Notes: generated from the sequence alone by a model not told the origin. A stretch of DNA of 64,000 bases from Aminivibrio pyruvatiphilus (GCF_004366815.1 NZ_SORI01000009.1:1-64000), one strand, 5' to 3'. Shown: positions 17,090 to 26,371, counted from the first letter of the stretch. Numbers and translations are program-made.

Positions 17090-18115
17090 CTAGGCCTTCG
17101 CCTTCCTGTGGCCGAGGTACAGATCGTAGTGCTTTTTCAGCATGGACGGAATGGGGAGGGTGTAGGGGCACTTTTTCACGCAGGCCCCGCACTCCGTGCA
17201 TTTGGGCAGGGTGTCCATGCCCGCGGAGGCGAATTCGGACGCAACCTCCGGGGACATGCGGCTCGCCAAGAGGGGATAGATCATTCCCTGGGTGATGGAG
17301 ACTCCCTGGGGACAGGGCTGGCAGTACTCGCACCGTCGGCAGAACTGGCCTCCCAGCTCGCTCCTTACCGCCTCCATGGCGGCAAGGTCATTGCCTGTGA
17401 CTTCGTTCGGTTTCTCGTAGAACGCGACGATCTGCTCCACCGACTCTACCGAGTCGTACCCGGGAATGGGAAAGAGATTTTCGTGGGAGCGGAGGTACTT
17501 GAAGGCCAGGGCAGCGTCGGTGATGGCCCCGCCCGCGAAGGGTTTCATGGCGAGGATGGCCACGCCCTTTTCCCGCGCGAGGGGGTGGAGTTCCTTCGCC
17601 GCGTCGGTCTCGATGAAGTTGAAGGGGAACTGGATGGAGACGAACAGGCCCGACTCCACGTACTTCTTCGCCATGGAGAGGCTGTGGGAGGTGATGCCGA
17701 TAAAGCGGATCTTCCCCGCCTTTTGTGCCTCCAGGACCGCCTCCATGGCGCCTCCGGGAGCCATGATCTTCTCCCAGTCCTTTTCAAGGGCCACCTGGTG
17801 GAACTGGAAGAGGTCGATATAGTCGGTATTCAGCCGCCTCAGGCTCAGGTCGATGTGCTCCGCGGCGGAGGCGGCGTCCCGCTTCATGGTCTTTGTGGCG
17901 AGGAAGATTGTGTCTCTCACCGGGGCAAGGGCCCTGCCGATTTTCTCCTCGCTGTCGTGGTAGGCGTTCGCCGTGTCGAAGAGGGTGATGCCCAGGTCGC
18001 AGGCCCGGCGGAGGGTCCGCTCGGCCTCGGCGAAGGACAGCCGGATGATGGGTATGGCCCCGAATCCGAGTTCGGAGACGGAGACTCCTGTGGTGCCGAA
18101 GGGAAAATATTGCAT
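17090..18115 (-). CDS. Aldo/keto reductase with carboxy-terminal ferredoxin domain
   Basis: 341 residues. The AKR barrel has the catalytic tetrad D47, Y52, K75 and H106. The carboxy-terminal part carries two cysteine clusters: CRRCEYCQPCP (about 263-273) and CTECGACVKKCP (about 308-319), typical of [4Fe-4S] ferredoxin-type AKRs of anaerobes. It probably couples carbonyl/alcohol chemistry to iron-sulphur electron transfer. ATG at 18115 is preferred (GGAG 9 nt upstream) over one 45 nt upstream. First gene of the operon leading to the EamA and amidohydrolase genes; divergent from the SorC regulator. Confidence 0.85.
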   Translation of the reverse strand: MQYFPFGTTGVSVSELGFGAIPIIRLSFAEAERTLRRACDLGITLFDTANAYHDSEEKIGRALAPVRDTIFLATKTMKRDAASAAEHIDLSLRRLNTDYIDLFQFHQVALEKDWEKIMAPGGAMEAVLEAQKAGKIRFIGITSHSLSMAKKYVESGLFVSIQFPFNFIETDAAKELHPLAREKGVAILAMKPFAGGAITDAALAFKYLRSHENLFPIPGYDSVESVEQIVAFYEKPNEVTGNDLAAMEAVRSELGGQFCRRCEYCQPCPQGVSITQGMIYPLLASRMSPEVASEFASAGMDTLPKCTECGACVKKCPYTLPIPSMLKKHYDLYLGHRKAKA

Positions 18116-18198
18116 GGTCGTCAGCTCCTTCTCGCCGGACGGTTTCCGGCATTTCACCACAGGATAGCAGACAAGTCCCCGGACCGGAAGAGAGGGGC

Positions 18199-18227
18199 TT
18201 GCATTCCCGCCGCCCTTTGCCTATACT
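18199..18227 (+). promoter_or_regulatory. Sigma-70 promoter of the sorC-btpA-ABC operon
   Basis: TTGCAT (18199-18204), 17-nt spacer, TATACT (18222-18227), about 50 nt before the regulator start. The SorC protein probably represses or activates at this site. Confidence 0.65.
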
Positions 18228-18278
18228 GTGCCTGATGAGAAAATTATTTCAGGAATATATTTCAAACGGAGGATCCCC

Positions 18279-19241
18279 ATGTATTCGGACGCCCTGCTGG
18301 TAAAAACCTCGGAGCTCTACTACTACTCCCGGATGTCCCAGGCCGAGATCGGCCGCGTGCTGGGCGTCTCCGTCCCCACGGTCTCCCGCATCCTCCAGGA
18401 AGCCATGGAACGGGGCATCATCGAGGTCCGCATCCGGGACACCCTTACCCGGACGGCAGACGCCGAGGAGGCGCTGAAAAAAAAGTTCGGCCTGCTGGAC
18501 GCCGTGGTGGTGGAGATTCCCCAGGACACCGACGGCAATTTTCTCCGCAAGCTTCTCGGAAAGAAGGCCAGCGAGCTGCTGCCCCGATTCTGCGACCGGG
18601 GAGGGACCATAGGCATCGGCTGCGGGGTGACCATCCGGGAGATGATCGAATCCCTGGACCGGTCGCGCCGTTTCCCCGACCTGAGGATCGTCCCCCTCCT
18701 GGGGGGATGGGGCAAAGAGGAGCCCGAGCGGGAAACGAACCGCCTCGCCAGCGACATGGGCAACATCCTGGGGTGCGCTTTCTCCTACCTGCTGGCCCCC
18801 GCCATCGTCAGCTCCGCGGAAGTGCGTGACCTGCTGCTGCAGGAGCCCCAGATCCAGCTGACCACCCGCCTGTGGGATTCTGTGAAGACGGCCTTTTTCT
18901 CCATCGGGCCGGAGCTGGACAGAATGTTCTTTCCCTACATCCCGGCGGAATACCTCGACATGGAAAAGGCCCGCAAAGCAGGGGGCGTGGGCGATGTGCT
19001 CGGCAGGATCATCGACGGAAAGGGAAGGGAAGTGCCCATCCCCTACAACGGCAGGCTGGTGAGCATCCCCTTCGAAACCCTGAAGAACATTCCCCGCCGC
19101 GTGGGCATCGGCGGCGGGCCCCAGAAGTACAGGGGAATCTACGCCGCCCTGGCGGGAAAACTGGTGAACGTGCTCATCACGGATTTCGAGACGAGCGAAT
19201 ATCTCTTGCATCTGGAGGCGATGGAACATGACGGTATTTGA
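18279..19241 (+). CDS. SorC/DeoR-type sugar-responsive transcription regulator
   Basis: 320 residues. An amino-terminal helix-turn-helix (about 15-50; YYSRMSQAEIGRVLGVSVPTVSRIL pattern) is followed by a sugar-phosphate-binding domain (about 55-315) of the SorC class, with GIGCG near 110 and GIGGG near 294. These proteins sense a phosphorylated sugar. It is the first gene of the operon with the BtpA protein, an ABC transporter and an FGGY kinase, so it should control their uptake and phosphorylation pathway. ATG at 18279 has CGGAGGA upstream; an earlier start codon lies on the promoter itself. Confidence 0.85.
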   Translation: MYSDALLVKTSELYYYSRMSQAEIGRVLGVSVPTVSRILQEAMERGIIEVRIRDTLTRTADAEEALKKKFGLLDAVVVEIPQDTDGNFLRKLLGKKASELLPRFCDRGGTIGIGCGVTIREMIESLDRSRRFPDLRIVPLLGGWGKEEPERETNRLASDMGNILGCAFSYLLAPAIVSSAEVRDLLLQEPQIQLTTRLWDSVKTAFFSIGPELDRMFFPYIPAEYLDMEKARKAGGVGDVLGRIIDGKGREVPIPYNGRLVSIPFETLKNIPRRVGIGGGPQKYRGIYAALAGKLVNVLITDFETSEYLLHLEAMEHDGI

Positions 19242-20037
19242 AGAACTGTTCAAGGTAAAGAAACCCCTTCTCGGGATGGTGCACTTTCCTCCCCTTCCCG
19301 GGTCCCCTCTCTACGACGCCGGGGCGGGCATGCAAAAAATCCGCGACACGGCTCTGAGGGACGCGGAAGCCCTGGTGAAGGCGGGCTTCGACGGCATCGT
19401 CTTCAGCAACGAGGGAGACCGGCCCTACCTTTCGAAGGTTGACCACGCCACCGTGGCGGCCATGAGCAGAGTCATCTCCGAGACCTCGGCGACCTTCGAC
19501 GTGCCCTTCGGCCTTTCGGTCCTCGCCGACCCCGAGGCAGCCGTGGCCATCGGCGCGGCGGTGGAGGCCGACTTCGTGCGGATCTTCCTCTCCTGGGTCT
19601 TCGTGGGCGACTGGGGCATCGTGGACCCCGACGCGGGGAAGATCCAGAGACTTAAGTCCTCCCTGTCGGGAAAGATGAAGGTCTTTGCCAACATCTCGGG
19701 CCACACGGAACCCCTGGGGGGCCGGAAACTCGAAGACATCGCCCGGGGGGCCGTGAAGTTCGGCCTTGCCGATGCGGTCTGCCTGGCGGGCACCACCGCC
19801 GGGAGCGAGATCGCCGAGGACGATCTCCGTGCCGCCCGCCGGGGAGCGGGGGATGCCCCTGTGATCGCCGGCACCGGCGTGAGCGTGGAGAACGCGGAGC
19901 GGATGCTCTCCCTTGCCGACGGCGTGATCATGGGAACGAGCATCAAGTTCGGCAGGGACACCTTCAAACCCGTGGATCCGGAGAAGGCCGCCGAGTTCAT
20001 CCGCCGGGCGAAGGACATCAGGGACAGGCTGAAATGA
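19228..20037 (+). CDS. BtpA/SgcQ-family TIM-barrel protein
   Basis: 269 residues, fully matching the BtpA family (GMVHFPPLPGSP near 14-25, DGIVFSNEGDRP, and a carboxy-terminal GTSIKFGRDTFKPVD). BtpA is linked to photosystem assembly in cyanobacteria, but relatives such as SgcQ sit in sugar operons and are predicted phosphosugar or nucleoside-type enzymes. Here the start overlaps the regulator gene by 14 nt and the next gene is the ABC ATPase, so a role in metabolism of the imported sugar is more likely. The reaction is unknown. Confidence 0.8.
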   Translation: MTVFEELFKVKKPLLGMVHFPPLPGSPLYDAGAGMQKIRDTALRDAEALVKAGFDGIVFSNEGDRPYLSKVDHATVAAMSRVISETSATFDVPFGLSVLADPEAAVAIGAAVEADFVRIFLSWVFVGDWGIVDPDAGKIQRLKSSLSGKMKVFANISGHTEPLGGRKLEDIARGAVKFGLADAVCLAGTTAGSEIAEDDLRAARRGAGDAPVIAGTGVSVENAERMLSLADGVIMGTSIKFGRDTFKPVDPEKAAEFIRRAKDIRDRLK

Positions 20038-21515
20038 CCGTCCTCGAGACCCGGAACCTCACCAAGGAATTTCCCGGGGTACGGGCACTTTCTGACTTCT
20101 CCTTTACCCTGGAGAAGGGAGAGATTCATGGGCTCGTGGGCGAAAACGGGGCGGGGAAATCCACCCTGGTGAAGATCCTCGCGGGGGTTCACACCCCCTC
20201 CTCGGGGTCCTTCCTCCTGAACGGCAGGGAGATGCATTTCCGGTCTCCCAGGGACGCGGCGGACCGCATCGGCGTGGTGCACCAGGAGAGAGAGCTTGTT
20301 CCCCATTTTTCAGGGTGGGAGAACCTGTTCCTCGGCCTGGAATTCTCCTCGGCCGGTTTCCTCCTGAAGAGGAAAATGCGGGAAGATGCCCTCCGGTTCG
20401 CTGAAAAATACGGCATGGACGTGGATCTCGACGCCCCCGCGTCCGAGATGGGCAGCGGGAGGCAGGAAATGCTCTCCATCCTGAAGGTGCTTTTCCGGAA
20501 TCCGGAAGTGGTGATCTTCGACGAGCCCACCGCCCCGCTGAGCGTGAAGGAGTGCGAAAGCCTCTTCGCCCTCGTCCGGGACCTGAAGGCCCGGGGGCTG
20601 GCCATCCTCTACATATCGCACCACCTTTCCGAGGTGCTCGACCTGGCCGACCGGGTCACGGTCCTCAGGAACGGGAAAAAGGTGGATACATTGGACGCTT
20701 CCTCCGTGGACGAGCAGGGGCTCATCCGCCTGATGATCGACCGGGACCTCGCCGGGCAGTATCCCAAGCGCCCAGTCGCACTGGGGGAAGAGGTCTTTGC
20801 CATGGAAGGATGCTCTTCGGCGGCGGGCAGGTTCAAGGACGTGTCCTTTTCCGTCCGCCGGGGGGAGATCGTCGGCTTCGCCGGGCTTGTGGGCTCGGGC
20901 AGGACGGAACTTGCCCGGGCGGTCTTCTGCGGGCTCCCCTTCGAGGAAGGGACCATGCGCCTCGCCGGGAAACCCTTCACCTCAGGAAGTCCGGGGGAGA
21001 GCATCGCGAAAGGCATGGCCATGATACCGGAGAACCGCAGGGAAGAAGGGGTGGTTTCCGATCTGTCCGTGGGGGAGAACCTGGTGCTGCCCCTGCTGGG
21101 CAATTTCACCTCCCTCGGCTTCCTGCGGAAGAAGGATGCCGCCCGCCATGCAGTTTCAGTGTCTGAACGGCTGTCCATCAAGTCGGCGGGCCTGTCCCAG
21201 GACGTGCGGACCCTGAGCGGAGGCAACCAGCAGAAGGTCTCGGTGGGGAAGTGGTTCGGCACGCCGTCACTGCTGTGGATTTTCGACGAGCCTACCCAGG
21301 GGATCGATGTGGACGCCAAGCGGGAGGTCTACTCCATCATGGAGGACCTCGCCGAGGGCGGCGCGGGCGTGTGGTTCATAAGTTCCGACCTTCGGGAACT
21401 GCTCGCCATGGCCGACAGGATCATTGTCATGAAAAACAACCGCATCGCCGGGGAGTTCCGCCCTCCCTGCGACAGCGAAGAAATACTCGCTACCATGATG
21501 GGGGAGGAAGGCTGA
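20034..21515 (+). CDS. Sugar ABC transporter ATP-binding protein (RbsA type)
   Basis: 493 residues with two ABC domains in tandem, as in RbsA/MglA. The first domain has Walker A GENGAGKST (about 36-44), Walker B VIFDEPTAP and a degenerate signature (GSGRQEM). The second has an atypical P-loop region (GLVGSGRTEL) and a good signature LSGGNQQKV. That asymmetry is normal for the family. It overlaps the BtpA gene by four bases. It energises uptake with the permease and binding protein that follow. Confidence 0.9.
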   Translation: MTVLETRNLTKEFPGVRALSDFSFTLEKGEIHGLVGENGAGKSTLVKILAGVHTPSSGSFLLNGREMHFRSPRDAADRIGVVHQERELVPHFSGWENLFLGLEFSSAGFLLKRKMREDALRFAEKYGMDVDLDAPASEMGSGRQEMLSILKVLFRNPEVVIFDEPTAPLSVKECESLFALVRDLKARGLAILYISHHLSEVLDLADRVTVLRNGKKVDTLDASSVDEQGLIRLMIDRDLAGQYPKRPVALGEEVFAMEGCSSAAGRFKDVSFSVRRGEIVGFAGLVGSGRTELARAVFCGLPFEEGTMRLAGKPFTSGSPGESIAKGMAMIPENRREEGVVSDLSVGENLVLPLLGNFTSLGFLRKKDAARHAVSVSERLSIKSAGLSQDVRTLSGGNQQKVSVGKWFGTPSLLWIFDEPTQGIDVDAKREVYSIMEDLAEGGAGVWFISSDLRELLAMADRIIVMKNNRIAGEFRPPCDSEEILATMMGEEG

Positions 21516-21516
21516 C

Positions 21517-22476
21517 ATGTCCCAGGATAAACTGAATTTCCAGCAGTCGCTGACGAGGTTCGGCACCATACTCGCCCTGATCGTCATCTCGGCGGGTTTT
21601 GCCGTCGCCGTCCCCGGCTTTGCGGGCGGGGAGAACATCATGAACATCCTCCGGCAGATCGCCCTGCTTGCCGTCATTTCTGAAGGGTTCACCATGTGCC
21701 TCATCGTGGGCGAACTGGACCTGGCCTTTCCCCATATCGCCAGCCTGTCCGGGGCACTCGTGGCGGGGCTTATCTTCGGGGGGATGCACCCCCTGGCGGC
21801 GGTGCTCATCTCCCTGGCCGTGGGGATCGCCTTCGGCCTGGCGGCGGGACTGCTGGTGACCAAGATCGGCATCCCGTCCCTCATCACCACCCTCGCCACG
21901 GGCATCATCGCAGGCGGCATGGTCTACATGTACACCAAGGGTGTCTCCTTCTACGGCCAGATGCCCCCGTCCTTCCTCGCCCTCGGCAGGGGGAGCGTGG
22001 GGCCGGTGCCGTCCCTCATCTTCATCATGTTCGCCGTGGTCGCGGCGGCCCAGGTGATGATTTCCTCCACCCGCACGGGCAAGTACATGCAGGCCACGGG
22101 GGCCAACCCTGCAGCCTCCCGCCTCGCGGGCATCAACATCGACCGGTGCAAAATATTCGCCCTTAGCCTCTCCGGCCTGGCTGCGGCCTTCACGGGCATC
22201 CTGCTCACGTCCCGCCTCGGCTCGGCCAACCCCGAAGGTGCGTCGGGGTTCATGATGGACGCCTTCGCGGCGGCCCTCCTCGGCATGACGGTGCTCAGCG
22301 TCGGCCGGGCAAATCCCTTCGGTACCTTCGTCGGTGCCCTTATGATCGGGGTCATCAACAACGGCATGACCCTCGCCGGGGCGCCCTACTACACCCAGGA
22401 CATCGTGAAGGGGCTCATTATCCTGCTGTCCGTCACCATAACGTCCCTTCAGGCGAAAAAGATGGCGCGGCACTGA
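21517..22476 (+). CDS. Sugar ABC transporter permease (RbsC type)
   Basis: 319-residue inner-membrane permease with about ten helices and the RbsC-like pattern GELDLAFPHIASLSG (about 67-81) and the cytoplasmic loop ATGANPAASRLAGINID (about 192-208), which docks the ATPase. It starts 1 nt after the ATPase stop. Confidence 0.9.
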   Translation: MSQDKLNFQQSLTRFGTILALIVISAGFAVAVPGFAGGENIMNILRQIALLAVISEGFTMCLIVGELDLAFPHIASLSGALVAGLIFGGMHPLAAVLISLAVGIAFGLAAGLLVTKIGIPSLITTLATGIIAGGMVYMYTKGVSFYGQMPPSFLALGRGSVGPVPSLIFIMFAVVAAAQVMISSTRTGKYMQATGANPAASRLAGINIDRCKIFALSLSGLAAAFTGILLTSRLGSANPEGASGFMMDAFAAALLGMTVLSVGRANPFGTFVGALMIGVINNGMTLAGAPYYTQDIVKGLIILLSVTITSLQAKKMARH

Positions 22477-22532
22477 CCGTGCCCGGGAAGCACTTTTTCT
22501 GGAACGAAACACACATCAGGGAGGGAAGAACG

Positions 22533-23462
22533 ATGAAAAGAACGGCGGTACTGTTGGCGGCAATAGCGGTTGTCCTCGCGGCGGCGGGGTACGGAGCGGC
22601 GAAGGAGATCTCGGTGGGCTTCATCGCCACGAACTTCTCGGCGGAAGCCCAGGCGCGGGTGGCCAATTCCTTCGAGAAGCTGGCGAAGGACAAGGGCTGG
22701 GACGTGAAGATGCTCAACTCGGCCGGATCCATCGAGACCCAGTCCAACCAGCTCGAGAACCTGTACCAGATGAAGGTCGACGCCGTGGTCATGGCCATGG
22801 CCCATCCCCAGGAGATCCGCCCCGCCCTGGACAAGCTCGTGGAGGCGAAGATCCCCGTGATTACCATCGACTCCGGGTACGTGGACGGCGTTGTGGCGGA
22901 CATCACGGCCGATAACTTCGCCATGGGTGCGAAGGCGTCCACCTTCCTGATGGACACCATCGGTGGCCAGGGCAACATCATCGTCATCAAGTTCGAGAAG
23001 CACTACGGCACCCGCCGGAGGGGCAAGGTCCTCGACGTGGTGCTCACCGAGTATCCCGGCGTGAAGATTCTGGCCGAGTACAGCGTGGTGGCCACCAAGC
23101 GCTTCATGGACGACACAAGGGCCGCCATGGAGACCTACGCGACCCGTTTCGGCGACCAGATCGACGGTGTGTGGTGCGCCTTCGACCAGCTTGCTTATGT
23201 GGCCGGCGACGTGCTCCAGGAGCGGGGCAACAAGAAGGCAGTGATCGTGGGCGTTGACGGCAACCAGGAGACCTTCCGCCGGATCGGCGCCGGACAGATG
23301 GCAGCCACGGTGGCCCAGCCCTTCGAAGCCATGGCGGGGAAGGCCATAGAGCTGGTGAACGCCCTCGCCGTGGAAGGAAAGACCGTTGAGGAAGCCACGG
23401 GCGGCCGGAAGATCTTCTACATGGACGCTCCTCTCATTGACAGAACCAGCCTGCCGGAATAA
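22533..23462 (+). CDS. Sugar ABC transporter periplasmic substrate-binding protein
   Basis: 309 residues, Periplas_BP_4 type (ribose/xylose-binding class). The signal peptide is residues 1-22 (KR, hydrophobic core, AAAGYGAA). The mature part begins KEISVGFIATNF. Conserved contacts include MAHPQ near 88 and IDSGYVDGV near 114. GGGAGGG precedes the ATG at 22533. The ligand cannot be read from the sequence: the usual D-ribose contacts are not all present. A terminator follows, which would keep this product more abundant than the downstream kinase. Confidence 0.88.
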   Translation: MKRTAVLLAAIAVVLAAAGYGAAKEISVGFIATNFSAEAQARVANSFEKLAKDKGWDVKMLNSAGSIETQSNQLENLYQMKVDAVVMAMAHPQEIRPALDKLVEAKIPVITIDSGYVDGVVADITADNFAMGAKASTFLMDTIGGQGNIIVIKFEKHYGTRRRGKVLDVVLTEYPGVKILAEYSVVATKRFMDDTRAAMETYATRFGDQIDGVWCAFDQLAYVAGDVLQERGNKKAVIVGVDGNQETFRRIGAGQMAATVAQPFEAMAGKAIELVNALAVEGKTVEEATGGRKIFYMDAPLIDRTSLPE

Positions 23463-23495
23463 CATCCGACCAGGTAAAAACAAGCGGAACGCCGC

Positions 23496-23530
23496 GGGCC
23501 GCCGGAAGCTTTTTTCCGCGCGGCCCTTTT
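23496..23530 (+). terminator. Terminator between the binding-protein gene and the kinase gene
   Basis: Stem of GGGCCGC plus CGGAA (23496-23507) with TTCCG and GCGGCCC (23514-23518, 23520-23526), one bulged C, then TTTT. Placed inside an operon, it probably causes partial termination so that the binding protein is made in excess. Confidence 0.6.
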
Positions 23531-23547
23531 CAAAGGAGATGAAGTGT

Positions 23548-24981
23548 ATGCCCCTGTTTCTGGGTGTGGACATGGGAACATCCTCCCTCAAAGCCTGCGT
23601 CATCGACGGTGAAGGCCATGGGGCCGCCGGGGCCAAGGTTCCGTCGGAGACCCTTTCTCCGGGGCCGGGCATGTACGAGGTGGACGGAGAAACATGCTGG
23701 TGGCGGGGGTTCCTTTCTCTCTGCGGGGAGATTTCCCATTCCGTTCCGCTGTCGGACATCGCCGGGATCTGCGTCAGCTCCGTGTGCGGATCCTTCATCC
23801 CGGTGGACGGGCAGGGGCGGCAGACCCACAATGCCATCCTTTACGGTATCGACCGGCGGGCGGCCAAACAGGCGGAGGAACTGAATGAAAAATACGGTCC
23901 CCAGCTCGCTGCAAGGCTCGGAGGCCCTTTCACCACCCATTCCGTCTTCCCCAAGATCCTCTGGCTGAAGGAGCGCTGCCCGGATGTATTCCACAGGACA
24001 GCCTTCTTCCTGGAGCCCAACAACTTCGTCACCTTCCGCCTTACCGGAGAACGGGCCTGGGATTTTCCTTCCGCCGCCGGGACGACCCTGGTGGATCGTC
24101 CGGCTCTGGAGTGGCCCGGGGAGCTCTTTGCCGCGGAAGGGGTCGATCCTGCCCGGTTTCCCCCTCTCCGCTGGCCTCTCTCCGTCCTCGGGCGGGTGAC
24201 GGCCGGCGCTGCCCGTGAAACGGGACTCCCCGAGGGCATTCCCGTCGCCGTCGGAGCCTGCGACATCAACGCCGAGGCGGCCGCGGCCAGGGCCTTTTTC
24301 CCGGGGGACTGCGTGGTGGTCTTCGGCTCCACGGTAAGCCTGCTCCTGACCACGGAGAGACCTGCCGAGGTTCCGGGCTTCGTCTCAGGCATGTCCCTCC
24401 TCGAAGGGACCTTCCGCGTCGGCGCGGCCACGGCGTCGGGCTCCCGGTTCCTCCAGTGGATGAACCGGACGTTTCGTTCGGGGGATCCGGAGCGGGAGCA
24501 GTCTCCCACGGGCATTCTCATCCTTCCCTGGCTCGACGGGGCACGGACGCCCTTCCACAACCCGGAGGCAAGGATGACCTTCAACGGCATGGACGGGTCA
24601 GCCACCCCCGGAAGAATGATCCGGGCAGGAAGGGAAGCCCTGGGCTACGAGCTTTCCTTCCTGCTTTCCAGGATAGGGGAGGTCCGAGCCGTTCCGGACG
24701 TGCTCGACGTTTCCGGGGGGCTCTGCAACGACAGGACCCTCATGGGGATCATCAGCTCCATTACGGGGAAAAAGCTCAGGCTTCACCGGGATGTTGACGC
24801 GTCCTACGGAGATGCCCTCATTGCGGCCTCCGCGTCGGGCTTCCTTCCGCCGGATGAGCTGAAAGCCATGGGCGGAGGAGGGACCATGGTCTTTCCCGAC
24901 CGGGCCCTCCACGAGAAATTCCTGCCCTGGAGCCGCTGCTTCAGGAATCTGGCCGAAAACGGGGGAATGACCCGGCCCTAG
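23548..24981 (+). CDS. FGGY-family carbohydrate kinase
   Basis: 477 residues with the two-lobed FGGY fold: DMGTSSLKA (about 8-16) for ATP-metal contact, GACDIN near 230, VVVFGSTVSLLL (about 256-267), and DVSGGLCNDRTLMGIIS (about 388-404). Phosphorylates the sugar brought in by the adjacent ABC transporter; the product may be the inducer of the SorC regulator. Closest in style to xylulokinase-type members, but the substrate is not certain. AAAGGAG lies 9 nt before ATG 23548. The stop shares the bases CTAG with the convergent AbrB gene. Confidence 0.85.
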   Translation: MPLFLGVDMGTSSLKACVIDGEGHGAAGAKVPSETLSPGPGMYEVDGETCWWRGFLSLCGEISHSVPLSDIAGICVSSVCGSFIPVDGQGRQTHNAILYGIDRRAAKQAEELNEKYGPQLAARLGGPFTTHSVFPKILWLKERCPDVFHRTAFFLEPNNFVTFRLTGERAWDFPSAAGTTLVDRPALEWPGELFAAEGVDPARFPPLRWPLSVLGRVTAGAARETGLPEGIPVAVGACDINAEAAAARAFFPGDCVVVFGSTVSLLLTTERPAEVPGFVSGMSLLEGTFRVGAATASGSRFLQWMNRTFRSGDPEREQSPTGILILPWLDGARTPFHNPEARMTFNGMDGSATPGRMIRAGREALGYELSFLLSRIGEVRAVPDVLDVSGGLCNDRTLMGIISSITGKKLRLHRDVDASYGDALIAASASGFLPPDELKAMGGGGTMVFPDRALHEKFLPWSRCFRNLAENGGMTRP

Positions 24982-26069
24982 CCGAACAGAAAGGTCATGA
25001 GAAGGGGAAATACCATCAGAATCGTTACGAGGCGGACCGTCTGGAGAATGCTCACCTTCAGGGGGTCCGCCCCCATTTCTTCGGAGATGATGGACATCTG
25101 GGAGAGTCCTCCCAGGGAAGTGGAGAGCAGGCAGGTGGGGTAGTTCCACCCCGTCATCCTGTGGAGCAGAAAGCCGAGGGAAAGGCTTGCCGCCAGCATG
25201 GCGAAGGTGATGAGGATGACCGGACCGGCCATGGTGGTGAACTGCCTCAGGGTGTCCAGGGTGATGTTGGCGGCGATGATGATACCGATGCCGATTTGAG
25301 CGGAGGTTCTCAGGCCTCCGGGCAGGGGAGGCTGTTCTTTCCCCGCCAGGTTCATGGCGGATACGGCAAACATGGCCCCGGTCAGAATGCCCACGGGAAG
25401 ATGGAGCCGGTACCCCGTGAATCCTCCGGCGAGGGCCGCGGCCGCAAGGACGGCAAATCCACGGGCCGAAGGCCTGTTTTCCCCCCGCGGGGGAGGAAGG
25501 TCATCGTCGGCGCCCATATCACGGATTTCCCGGGGCAGGGGGCAGGGGCATGAAACGGCGCCCTGTGTTCTGCCTTCGCACCAGGCGGTCCACCTCCTGC
25601 AAAAGACGGGCGTGGCCAGAATGGCGGCGAGAAGCCGGAACACCTGCAGAAGGGTAACGCTTGCCACGTCCGCGCCGAGGGACATGGAAAGCAGGGCCAT
25701 CTCTGAAATCCCTCCTGCGGTGGAACCCAGGAGGGCCGTGACGGGGGAGAGGTCACTCATGAGATAGAGCAGTCCGCCTCCCGCAAGGGAGATGACCAGC
25801 ATACCCGCCGAAATCGTGAGGGCGGGGACCGGGAGGTCCCGCAGAAAGCGGACGGAGGTGCGGGTCACCTTCTGCCCCACGTAGGTGCCGATGACGATGT
25901 TGCTGAACCACACCACGTACCGGAGAGGAAACTCGGGATAGAAGCCTGCCAGGTTCAGGGCCGCGGCGAAAGAAAGAGAGCCCAGCACCCCCGGAACGGG
26001 CAGCCTGAGGCGCCGGAAAACGAAATAGCCGGTGATTCCTGCGGCGAAAACGAGGAGAAGACCTGTCAT
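24978..26069 (-). CDS. AbrB-family membrane protein (putative ammonia monooxygenase-type permease)
   Basis: 363 residues with about ten transmembrane helices in two repeats separated by a hydrophilic linker (about 165-205, Cys- and Pro-rich). Each repeat carries the family pattern G-G-x-S-E/Q-M (STAGGISEMALLSMSLGAD near 116-134; TSLGGLSQMSIISEEMGADP near 318-337). AbrB relatives are putative regulators or transporters; the historical name ammonia monooxygenase is not a function. The linker cysteines are unusual. Convergent with the kinase gene. Confidence 0.75.
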   Translation of the reverse strand: MTGLLLVFAAGITGYFVFRRLRLPVPGVLGSLSFAAALNLAGFYPEFPLRYVVWFSNIVIGTYVGQKVTRTSVRFLRDLPVPALTISAGMLVISLAGGGLLYLMSDLSPVTALLGSTAGGISEMALLSMSLGADVASVTLLQVFRLLAAILATPVFCRRWTAWCEGRTQGAVSCPCPLPREIRDMGADDDLPPPRGENRPSARGFAVLAAAALAGGFTGYRLHLPVGILTGAMFAVSAMNLAGKEQPPLPGGLRTSAQIGIGIIIAANITLDTLRQFTTMAGPVILITFAMLAASLSLGFLLHRMTGWNYPTCLLSTSLGGLSQMSIISEEMGADPLKVSILQTVRLVTILMVFPLLMTFLFG

Positions 26070-26093
26070 GGAAGAAAACCTCCGGATAAAATG

Positions 26094-26369
26094 TCAGAAA
26101 TGGCGTATGACGAACGAGTCCTCCCCGTTTTCAGGGGGCTTTTCAATGATCGTCAATCGTGTGACCCTGGCGGAAGACGGTCCCCGCCGCAGCCAGTCCG
26201 CCATTCTCTCAAGGGATTCCCTTTCCCCCTGGGCCTGGACTTCGACCGACCCGTCGGGGAGGTTCCGGACCCATCCCGTGAGCCCGAGGGAGAGGGCCGT
26301 CCTGGCCGTCCAGTGGCGGAATCCCACTCCCTGTACCCTTCCCTCCACGAGAAAGTGATGCCGTTCCAC
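26094..26369 (-). CDS. acyP: Acylphosphatase
   Basis: 91-residue acylphosphatase with the catalytic phosphate-binding loop GRVQGVGFR18 and the catalytic N36 in GWVRNLPDGSVE. It hydrolyses acyl phosphates such as 1,3-bisphosphoglycerate or acetyl phosphate. Two nt separate it from the htpX gene upstream, so it is probably the last gene of the lemA-htpX-acyP unit. Confidence 0.92.
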   Translation of the reverse strand: MERHHFLVEGRVQGVGFRHWTARTALSLGLTGWVRNLPDGSVEVQAQGERESLERMADWLRRGPSSARVTRLTIIEKPPENGEDSFVIRHF

Positions 26370-26371
26370 CG

